From Bacteroidales bacterium (GTDB lineage: Bacteria > Bacteroidota > Bacteroidia > Bacteroidales > Tenuifilaceae): 64,000 nucleotides of DNA. The notes beneath the pieces were generated by a model. That model saw nothing but the letters and a program-made list of their open reading frames with translations, was not told the DNA's origin and made no database searches. Below are positions 25,958 through 33,459 of this stretch, piece after piece. A program made the position numbers and the translations under genes. Every line of letters begins with the position of its first letter. Positions within the stretch are counted from its first letter, which is position 1. The stretch spans positions 1-64,000 of the forward strand of contig RPRQ01000013.1 of NCBI GenBank assembly GCA_003818205.1, read 5' to 3'.

Positions 25958-27760
25958 CTATTTTATTTTAAAAAACTCATCGACGCAACTATCGCATATC
26001 GCTGTGGTACCGCTGTCAACAAGTGTTCGATATTCAGTTTTCGCACAGAAAGAGCAAGTTTTGGAGCCAGTTGTAACCAATCCACGGCGTTTCTTATTTA
26101 TGCCAATGGGGGTTCTGGCGGTTACTACTTTTTCGGAGAGGCCCATGCAATCGATGCAAATATTAATTCCATTGGATGATACGGCTGTTTCAAGAACGGA
26201 TACCTGTCGGTTGCAGAAGTTGCAAGTATCGCCACGATCGGTAACAGCAAGAGAGTCTTTTGCCATCTGGTCGCCAAGCGCTGCAGCACGTTTCATAAAA
26301 TCTGCCGACTGGCTGGTTTCCCCCAACTTCCCAAGAATCAATGCTGCAGCACGCCAACCAGACGCAAATAATGGTTCTATTCTAATAAATTGATGGTATT
26401 GCTTACTAGCCTCGCTATAATCTCCGTTTTTGGCTTGCAAATCGGCAAGAATTATTCTTGCTTTGGCAAGGTTTTCATCCTCGAGAATAGCAGCTAAGGC
26501 TGCTTTTTTAGCATCCTCAACTTGTCCTTTTTCGATTAATTGAAGTGCTGACTCGGCTAAGTTCTCTGCTGTAGTAGGCTCTTTTATTGGTGAATAGTCT
26601 TTATGATACCTTATGAGGAAATCGTTTGCTTTAGCCTTGATTGCAGGATCGAAGTGGAGGTTTGCAATCTCGTTCAGAATATTCGGATCGTTTACTTTTG
26701 GAAGCGCGTCCATCCTGATTTGGGGCATAATATCGTTATAAACCACGTCAACTACGAAATCCATATCTTTTATATGCGCTAGCGCCGTTCTACGTGATTG
26801 CTCATTTTTTGCTTTCAGGAAAAATTCTTTTTGAATCTCTTCATCAGCTATTGCCTGCTCTGCAGAGATTCTAACTGAGAAATGGACTGATTCGTCCAAG
26901 GCGATATTAAGGATCAAACGTTGGTCGTTAATCCTTTTGAGTGCAGACGCTTTTACGCTATTTGAAGGAGATTCGTGGAATAATTTCAAGAGTACTTCCT
27001 GCGATTCAATATGCTTTGTTGCTTCATCTTTAACATAGTCCTCTTTATCGTTAAAGGCTAAATTTATCAAATACTCCTGATCGGTTATCCCTTTCACGGC
27101 ACCGCATCGAACCCATTTATCCTCTTCTTTCTCAACGATAGTTTTTAATAGTTTTTGATTTGTAATCTTTGAAGCAACAGTGCCTCTAACGCTAGCATTA
27201 TCGGATGAATCCGCAGCTATTTTCTCCAACACACCCTGATCTTCAACTTTGTATGCTGCAGCAAAGCGTACTTCTTGAGCTGTGTTCTTGTTGACGAGCA
27301 ATTCGGCAAGGTACTTTTGATCCTTAATTTGATATGTTGCCTTTCCGGCAAGCGAGCCTGCATCGGCGCTATCATAACGACCAAATTCAACTGTCCCTTT
27401 CAATGCATTCTCATCAGTACACTTTTCAACCAAGCTCTGCATAACGTCAAGTTTGAAAAGCCTTAAATTAACGAGTCTCGATATTATTTCCTGGTCGTTA
27501 AGCTCTCTTACCGCTGTTGACATAAGCAAGCTCATTAACAGATTCTGATTATTCACTACGGTAGGGGAGAGGATTCCACTTTTTTGAGTTTTCTCTATAG
27601 CATCAGTGTAATCGAAAAAACCTTTTACTATATGTTCGGGTTTTGTAGCAATCATTAGCAACCTTTTCAGGGCGGCTGATTTGATTTCTTTATTATCTAG
27701 CGCAGCTGCAGCTGCTGCGATAAGCTGTTCAGGGTTATTCTCGTTCTCGAAAGAATTCAT
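25958..27760 (-). CDS. HEAT/TPR-repeat protein with two C-terminal ClpX-type zinc fingers
   Basis: Residues 1-390 are degenerate helical repeats of about 25 residues with a recurring 'A..I.DQ..L..I' pattern (for example TNQKLLKTIVEKEEDKWVRC, ITDQEYLINLAFNDKEDYVK), HEAT-like. A tetratricopeptide section follows (about 400-500, DYSEASKQYHQFIRIEPLFASGWRAA). Two four-cysteine fingers end the protein: Cys513/516/535/538 and Cys569/572/589/592. The second, CSFCAKTE...AICDSC, closely resembles the ClpX N-terminal zinc-binding domain. That domain dimerises and recruits substrate adaptors in ClpX; here no ATPase is attached. It is the last gene of the six-gene cluster, 63 bases after the preceding one. 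Role unknown; scaffold or adaptor is inferred. Confidence 0.75.
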   Translation of the reverse strand: MNSFENENNPEQLIAAAAAALDNKEIKSAALKRLLMIATKPEHIVKGFFDYTDAIEKTQKSGILSPTVVNNQNLLMSLLMSTAVRELNDQEIISRLVNLRLFKLDVMQSLVEKCTDENALKGTVEFGRYDSADAGSLAGKATYQIKDQKYLAELLVNKNTAQEVRFAAAYKVEDQGVLEKIAADSSDNASVRGTVASKITNQKLLKTIVEKEEDKWVRCGAVKGITDQEYLINLAFNDKEDYVKDEATKHIESQEVLLKLFHESPSNSVKASALKRINDQRLILNIALDESVHFSVRISAEQAIADEEIQKEFFLKAKNEQSRRTALAHIKDMDFVVDVVYNDIMPQIRMDALPKVNDPNILNEIANLHFDPAIKAKANDFLIRYHKDYSPIKEPTTAENLAESALQLIEKGQVEDAKKAALAAILEDENLAKARIILADLQAKNGDYSEASKQYHQFIRIEPLFASGWRAAALILGKLGETSQSADFMKRAAALGDQMAKDSLAVTDRGDTCNFCNRQVSVLETAVSSNGINICIDCMGLSEKVVTARTPIGINKKRRGLVTTGSKTCSFCAKTEYRTLVDSGTTAICDSCVDEFFKIK

Positions 27761-27823
27761 AGGGATTAATTCTAAATTTTAATAAACTGGTTAATACAAT
27801 ATCATTCAAATATAATGTTCATG

Positions 27824-28120
27824 CTATTTTGCAACGATAAAAAGTGCACCATCGAATGTTACGTGTTTTGAAATACTAATCTCGCTGGGTTGTTTGTTTA
27901 TGTTTTTCATGCCAAACTCACGAGCGGCAAGTTTTTGGTACTGCCCCATAAATGCAATGTTCGATGATTGTACCTCGGCTTGTCGGTTAGCACCCATGTT
28001 GATTTGCAGATCGAGAACACTTGTAACTCCAGCGAGCAATCCCTTTCCCTTAATTTGATCGATGTCCGAACTGGTCGATATTCTATCGGCACCAATTACC
28101 ACTGCGTATGTTTTTTCCAT
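27824..28120 (-). CDS. Small protein of unknown function (98 residues) in the RyR-STAND cluster
   Basis: The product begins MEKTYAVVIGADRI and has alternating strand and helix pattern with a hydrophobic C-terminal strand (DGALFIVAK). There is no signal peptide and no recognised motif. It is separated by 47 bases from the zinc-protein gene and 63 bases from the HEAT/zinc-finger gene, all in one direction. Its presence inside the tight cluster supports a real gene. It could be a small sensor or modulator; this is only inferred. Confidence 0.6.
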   Translation of the reverse strand: MEKTYAVVIGADRISTSSDIDQIKGKGLLAGVTSVLDLQINMGANRQAEVQSSNIAFMGQYQKLAAREFGMKNINKQPSEISISKHVTFDGALFIVAK

Positions 28121-28167
28121 GCTGTATTATGTTTTAATGATTAAAATGCTGATTTCAAGCTGGCGAT

Positions 28168-28419
28168 TTACCAGGGATTATCCCCAATTAAAGCACCACA
28201 TTTCGGACAGGTGTAACCACCTTTTTGGTATTTTCGGGCTGCTTCGCGGGCGCATTTTCCGCAAAACCCTTTGTTGCAGCTTGGGCAGTAGTAACCCGCT
28301 CCGGCTAGACCAGCTGCTGCTGATCCAGCATTCCCGCTTCTTATACGGTTTAACGTATCAAGGGGTGAAGGTTGCCCTGATGTCAGGATGCCACACTCCC
28401 CGCATTTCTTTTCGCTCAT
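28168..28419 (-). CDS. Small zinc-ribbon protein with four CxxC knuckles
   Basis: Eight cysteines occur as four CxxC pairs: Cys6/9, Cys45/48, Cys53/56 and Cys71/74. The N-terminal KKCGECG is followed by a Ser/Gly/Ala linker, then YYCPSCNKGFCGKC, a basic helix (AREAARKYQKGG) and YTCPKCG. Two zinc sites are expected. Such short ribbons serve as protein or nucleic-acid adaptors. It lies between the unknown 289-residue protein gene and the 98-residue gene of the cluster. No enzymatic role is indicated. Confidence 0.7.
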   Translation of the reverse strand: MSEKKCGECGILTSGQPSPLDTLNRIRSGNAGSAAAGLAGAGYYCPSCNKGFCGKCAREAARKYQKGGYTCPKCGALIGDNPW

Positions 28420-28467
28420 AGTATTATTTTTTAAGGTTGAATAGAAAACTGATTGGTTGATTAATGG

Positions 28468-29334
28468 TTAGCTGCTAAATCCTTTAATCCGATTATCCCC
28501 TTCGTATGGGCATTTGATATATTCATTTGTTGGAGTGCCCGAATGAGAGTAAGGAAAACAGGCTTCCATCTCTCTAATGCTTTCACTATATGAGGTTTCA
28601 GAACCAAATTGGTATTTGGATAAGATTCTAAGCACTTCAGCGCAAAGCATTATCTTTAACCCTCCAGGAATTGAGTATTTGCAACCAATTAGCCTATCGC
28701 CTAAATCGGGGTGTGTTAACGCTAAATCGAAGTGCGTTGCAATTATAAACGCATTGTAAAAATCTTGAAAATCGGCATTAAGTACATTAATTGCCGTTTC
28801 CAGAACAAGCGGTTGGCTAGGGTTATCTGGATATAGGAACTGAATCCTAAGTATTGGGAATTTGCTTGCCTCAAAGGTTTTAATGTAAAAACCTACAGGC
28901 CATTTGTTCTCAATGGGAGTTACTAGGTCATCTGCATTGGTAACAAACTGATGGGTTAACTTAAGCCCAATACATGGAATATCGTTGAATGCGGTAAAGA
29001 AAGGAACATCATTCGATTTGCTGCTTAGCATTTCCTTCCAGGTCATGCTAACAGTTACCTTATCTACCCCTTTATTCTCTTTGAGCTCGTCAACCTGATC
29101 GTTTAACTTCTCGGTTATCGACTTACCGATTCGATTTGGAAAAACCTTTTCCTCCGTTTTTTTTGAACCCTTTTCTTCGTTTCCAACAAAAAAGGAGTCA
29201 AGAGAATCGTTCGCCTTTGGGGTGTCATTTTTTGCTTTTGAGCTCTTGCTATCTTCTTTTTGACTTACGCAGCTATCTGTATTACTGTGGCTTGATTGTT
29301 CACTTCTTGAAAATACTTTTTTGAATAAATTCAT
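28468..29334 (-). CDS. Protein of unknown family in the RyR-STAND cluster
   Basis: The start is placed at the ATG giving MNLFKKVFSRSEQ, one base after the stop of the STAND gene; an upstream in-frame start would lie inside that gene. Residues 1-95 are charged and Ser/Lys-rich, probably disordered. Residues about 95-289 form a folded alpha/beta domain (VTVSMTWKEMLSS, DVPFFTAFNDIPCIGLKLTHQF, FPILRIQFLYPDN, GCKYSIPGGLKIMLCAEVL) that I do not recognise. There is no signal peptide, so it is cytosolic. The one-base spacing implies translational coupling to the STAND NTPase, and so a direct partner role is likely. Confidence 0.65.
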   Translation of the reverse strand: MNLFKKVFSRSEQSSHSNTDSCVSQKEDSKSSKAKNDTPKANDSLDSFFVGNEEKGSKKTEEKVFPNRIGKSITEKLNDQVDELKENKGVDKVTVSMTWKEMLSSKSNDVPFFTAFNDIPCIGLKLTHQFVTNADDLVTPIENKWPVGFYIKTFEASKFPILRIQFLYPDNPSQPLVLETAINVLNADFQDFYNAFIIATHFDLALTHPDLGDRLIGCKYSIPGGLKIMLCAEVLRILSKYQFGSETSYSESIREMEACFPYSHSGTPTNEYIKCPYEGDNRIKGFSS

Positions 29335-29335
29335 T

Positions 29336-32300
29336 CTAGTACGGATTGAGGATTTGTTTACTCTTATAAAAGTAGAAAAATAAATTAATTCCATTATTAG
29401 TGATGACAGAAATTTGATGATTTTCAATTTCTTCCAATTTGATAGGAACTCCGGGTATAACAGTCCCTGTAATGAGCTCAAAATTTAGTGCTGATAAGCA
29501 TAGTAAATACCCATCGGCATATCCAAGCCAAAGATGGTTGTCGTTTTCCGAAAAAAGCAGCGATGTAATTGTTGTTGGTCTAAATGTATTCTCGAATACG
29601 ACGATGCCATCCTTCACCATTCTAAGCATTCCATTCAAATTCCCCGATGCAACTAAATTCAATGCGCTTGAATATACAATTGATGTTATTCGAAGAGCAT
29701 CAACCTGAATAGCCCAACTACCATTGCTTCCGATATAGCTAACCGATCCGTTTCCACTGCCCGCAACGAATGCTATTGGTTGCTCACAAAAATGTATGGA
29801 GTTAATATAGTTGACAAAGTGATCGTGTGGAAAAGAAAAGTTCACCCGGTTCAACGAGCGGGGTTGCTGTAAAACAAATAGCTCGCTACTATTCGTTCCA
29901 ACTAGAATTGCTGATGATGAATTTGACTTACTTGCTGAGGTAAATGAGTGTTCGAAGCAATTAATATCAACAACTTCATTACCCTCCCAATTCACAATTT
30001 TTCCATCGGAGTGAAATGATATAAAACGATTTCCACCAATACTTACAATATCTCTTATGGTATTATTATGATCGTTGTTATTGCTGAATTTTATATCTCC
30101 TTCGGAAGAAATAAAACATAATCTCTCGCCTTCTCTTCTTTCCGATGCTTGATAAACACCAGTGAAAGCAACTAAACCTTGCATTGAGAGGGCTGCCTTA
30201 TTAATTGAAAAAGAGGACTCGTAGTAGAACTTTGTAAGTTTTTCTTTCAAGCAGAACTCAAAAAAAGCACCATTTATAGAGGGAATTACTATTCGAAATG
30301 ATTGCTTACAGAAAACGAAATCGTTTGATGCTAAACTCCTGAAATCGTTAATGAGAATTGGATTACTCATTTGGTTCTCATCGGGTTTAAAAATAAAGAA
30401 GTTCCCGCCGTAGTCTGCAAGAATAAAATCATTATTTAATAACGAGCTGATTGTGCAAATATTAAATTCGGTTTGAAGCAAATCGAGCTGACCTGTGCTT
30501 AAATTGAAAGCAACAATGCAATTCGATTTATCCGTGGCAATAATGAAATTCCCTTTTATAGTAATCTTTTTAATATCAAGATCAATATCAGCATTGTCAA
30601 AAAGACTCCTTTCTGATATCGAATATGCAAAAATCTGCACTCCAAATCCATTGGGTTTTAGAATAGCCAATAAGCTGGTCTCTGGATCATATGAAAAATG
30701 GTTAGAGTCTAGTTCAGGAAAACCCTCTAATGTTATATCATCATGCCATTTTGTGAGTCGTGAGTAGATATCTACGATGAAAATTGTGTTGTTCTGTATA
30801 TAGAAGAACGAGTCATTATCGATAAATGCAGCGATGGGAATTTTATCCCATTTTGTAAGGGGTGATTTAATAGTAGTGTTTTCGCCCGAGGAGCAATCCC
30901 ACAGAAGTAATGTCCCATCAACCGATGCCGATAAACCATACAATCCGTTTGGACTAAAGGACGTTGATGTTATGCGTGAACGATGATAGTAACCGAAAAC
31001 AATTGGTGTTTTTTTCTCTCTCTCCCAAAGAGCAACCGATCCATCGTTTGATCCTGTAAGTATATGAACACCAACAGGCGCAACGCTTATTGATGTTATG
31101 TGCGTACGATGACCAGTATAACCAATATTAGGAAGGTTTTTCTTTACAACGCAAACACCATCTCGTAGCTGATCAGGGTTGGGCACAAGTATCTTCCTAA
31201 CTGTCGGATCATCAATTTCAAAGGAGTAGTTATATATCTCATTGGGAATCAAATGGGGAAAACGAGAAAGTAGGTAGCTTCGAGACCTAAATAAGTCGAT
31301 AATTGCTTTTGCAATTGGCATATCGAACGATACATACAAAAGATGCATGAAGTCATAAAAACCCCTGTACACCTTGTTATCGTTATCAAATTTACACTTA
31401 CATGAACTTATCAGAAAGGATGGGTTACAAAAATAGGGTTTAACAGCCTCCTGCTTCCCCGATTTTATGGCATGGTAATGAAACCCTCTCGCCTCCCTCG
31501 ATTTCTCTTCGATCCAATTCCCATTCTGGCTACCCTTTTTTAGAAAGAAATTCATAATGCTGCTATGCGCATCCATTTCGCTTACCTTGCCTTGAGCAAG
31601 GCTTTTTCCAAAAACTGAATCCGATGAAGCCCCTTGAAGGTATCTATTTTTTGCTGCTTTTGATATTGCCTGATGCGCTATTCGAATATATGGTCCATTA
31701 AAGATTAGAAGCTCCTGCGATTGTTTTATGAGAAGAGGCAAAGTGTTCCTTTCGTTCTCAAATCGAAGCATCTCATTAAGCTCTGATTCGGTAAACCCAA
31801 TTTCCGAAAGTTCAATACACACAAAGAACCAGAGCACAAGTTCCTGCCCATACTCACTCTCTAACCTTTCTAGCAGGGTGTTGAACAATAGGGGGAGATC
31901 GGTTGGGAGTTCTGCTATTTTACTCTCAATCTGCTCAAACGAACCGAACAGACGAAGCTCTTCGAGCAACGTTTTTAGGTATAAAGGATTACCTGTTCCC
32001 TCCTTTTCAAGTATAGCTTGTTTTTGCCCATCGCTTAGGGTTTTTGAGTAAATGCTAGGGAATAGATCGAGCAGTTCGATTTTTTCCTGCCTACTAAAGG
32101 GATGTATAAATAAATTCTTAACCTCTTTCTTTAACAGCACCGAAGGAATTTCGTTAGGCGTGCAGCTAATTATAAAACGCAATTGACCCTTTGGTCTCTC
32201 ATCAATCCAAGCAACTGCCTCCGATGGGTTTTCCATTTGGTTTACTCCATCAATAAAAATAATAATGCTTCTGGATATTCTCTCAATCAGGTCGTAGAAT

Positions 32301-33442
32301 TGTTTTACAAGCTCCATAAAAGAGCTTGCGAGTTCGGTTTTTATATCAAGGTTTAGCGAGAGCTGTTTGACAAACTTCTGAAGCATTCCAACAGTGGTAT
32401 CGGAATTTGAGCCAATACCACAGAAATAATTAAGTACAATAGGGTTAAATTCTTTATCGTTTCTTAGTAAAAGGCTTGCTTTCGAAAGAATTGCCGATTT
32501 ACCTGAACCCGATTCGCTTGTTACCAGCAGTATTTCAGATGTTTGGTTTTTTGAAAAATCAGTGATGGATTTCAGGTATTCGTATCGTCCTGCAAAAACC
32601 CTTGATTTATTATCAGTTAGGAATTCGATTTGGTCAAAACCTAAATTGTCATCAGCGGATATTGATTCATAGTATTGTATTCTATCCCTGTAGCTAGTAC
32701 TTATTGCTTTCTTAATATCCACAACCACCTGCTCGCCGAATGGTTTTAAACTATCAGGTTCAAAGCGCCCTTTAAGCTTCTTTTCTTCAGGATTTTCTAG
32801 ATTAGGGTTAAAAAAAGGAGAGTAACCATGAAGATGGTCTCTATTACCATCTTTGTTGATTAATTCCCGTATTTGAGATTTTAAGGTTTTTAACTTTTCA
32901 ATACCGTCCGCAGTCTGCTCCAAAAACGTATTGAAGTGTTCCTTAATATCCTCGTCGGAAAATCCAGCTAATAGCTCTTTTGTGGGGTAGCTATTGTCAT
33001 CCCTAAAGTAAAAAAACGAATTCATTTGATGATGACTTCTCTCATTCAGACCATATGGCTGAATTACAGCATGTTCAATCTCCATATGGGTTATGGAAAT
33101 ATTCTTCCTGCTTTTTACCTTCGGATAATCTTCGATGCTTTCTGGTAATTCATTTTCTCTGGGTATCCAACCATATCTACCTCCAAGCAAACAGATAAAG
33201 AAAGGTCTTGCACCATCAATTTCCTGAAGACAAAGTTCTATTACTTTGCCACTTTCGGCCTGCTCCTTGGTTATACCCCAGCGAAGATCGATATCGACCA
33301 GATTTATGCGGTACTGCAAACACCATTGACGTAACTCTGGGAAAACATTCTTTACCAGAAAATCTCTCTCTGCATGAAAATCCCTAAATGTTGAGGAGAT
33401 AAAAACTCTTATATTAATAAACTCACTATGCTGCGATTGCAT
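29336..33442 (-). CDS. DUF4062-NTPase-WD40 protein (STAND-type signal ATPase)
   Basis: Residues about 8-110 form a DUF4062 domain (RVFISSTFRDFHAERD, DIDLRWGIT, CLQEIDGARPFFICLLGGRYGW), of the TIR/SEFIR-like Rossmann type. A P-loop NTPase of the NACHT/STAND class follows, with Walker A SESGSGKS at 309-316 and Walker B IIIFIDG ending at Asp398-Gly399. A winged-helix/helical part leads to a WD40 region from about residue 755 (TGHRTHITSISVAPVGVHILTGSNDGSVALWE) and degenerate blades to the end. STAND proteins oligomerise on ligand sensing by the repeat domain and activate the N-terminal domain. Eukaryotic NWD1/TEP1-like proteins share this order. It starts 17 bases after the phosphatase gene. Cytosolic; an immune or stress-signalling role is inferred. 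Confidence 0.85.
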   Translation of the reverse strand: MQSQHSEFINIRVFISSTFRDFHAERDFLVKNVFPELRQWCLQYRINLVDIDLRWGITKEQAESGKVIELCLQEIDGARPFFICLLGGRYGWIPRENELPESIEDYPKVKSRKNISITHMEIEHAVIQPYGLNERSHHQMNSFFYFRDDNSYPTKELLAGFSDEDIKEHFNTFLEQTADGIEKLKTLKSQIRELINKDGNRDHLHGYSPFFNPNLENPEEKKLKGRFEPDSLKPFGEQVVVDIKKAISTSYRDRIQYYESISADDNLGFDQIEFLTDNKSRVFAGRYEYLKSITDFSKNQTSEILLVTSESGSGKSAILSKASLLLRNDKEFNPIVLNYFCGIGSNSDTTVGMLQKFVKQLSLNLDIKTELASSFMELVKQFYDLIERISRSIIIFIDGVNQMENPSEAVAWIDERPKGQLRFIISCTPNEIPSVLLKKEVKNLFIHPFSRQEKIELLDLFPSIYSKTLSDGQKQAILEKEGTGNPLYLKTLLEELRLFGSFEQIESKIAELPTDLPLLFNTLLERLESEYGQELVLWFFVCIELSEIGFTESELNEMLRFENERNTLPLLIKQSQELLIFNGPYIRIAHQAISKAAKNRYLQGASSDSVFGKSLAQGKVSEMDAHSSIMNFFLKKGSQNGNWIEEKSREARGFHYHAIKSGKQEAVKPYFCNPSFLISSCKCKFDNDNKVYRGFYDFMHLLYVSFDMPIAKAIIDLFRSRSYLLSRFPHLIPNEIYNYSFEIDDPTVRKILVPNPDQLRDGVCVVKKNLPNIGYTGHRTHITSISVAPVGVHILTGSNDGSVALWEREKKTPIVFGYYHRSRITSTSFSPNGLYGLSASVDGTLLLWDCSSGENTTIKSPLTKWDKIPIAAFIDNDSFFYIQNNTIFIVDIYSRLTKWHDDITLEGFPELDSNHFSYDPETSLLAILKPNGFGVQIFAYSISERSLFDNADIDLDIKKITIKGNFIIATDKSNCIVAFNLSTGQLDLLQTEFNICTISSLLNNDFILADYGGNFFIFKPDENQMSNPILINDFRSLASNDFVFCKQSFRIVIPSINGAFFEFCLKEKLTKFYYESSFSINKAALSMQGLVAFTGVYQASERREGERLCFISSEGDIKFSNNNDHNNTIRDIVSIGGNRFISFHSDGKIVNWEGNEVVDINCFEHSFTSASKSNSSSAILVGTNSSELFVLQQPRSLNRVNFSFPHDHFVNYINSIHFCEQPIAFVAGSGNGSVSYIGSNGSWAIQVDALRITSIVYSSALNLVASGNLNGMLRMVKDGIVVFENTFRPTTITSLLFSENDNHLWLGYADGYLLCLSALNFELITGTVIPGVPIKLEEIENHQISVITNNGINLFFYFYKSKQILNPY

Positions 33443-33459
33443 TATGTTGCTTTGCTATA

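Noticed and set aside
28062-28421. 119-codon plus-strand frame over the two small cluster genes
   Set aside because: The minus-strand products have CxxC motifs and a regular operon spacing; the plus-strand product shows no motif and spans two genes and a spacer.
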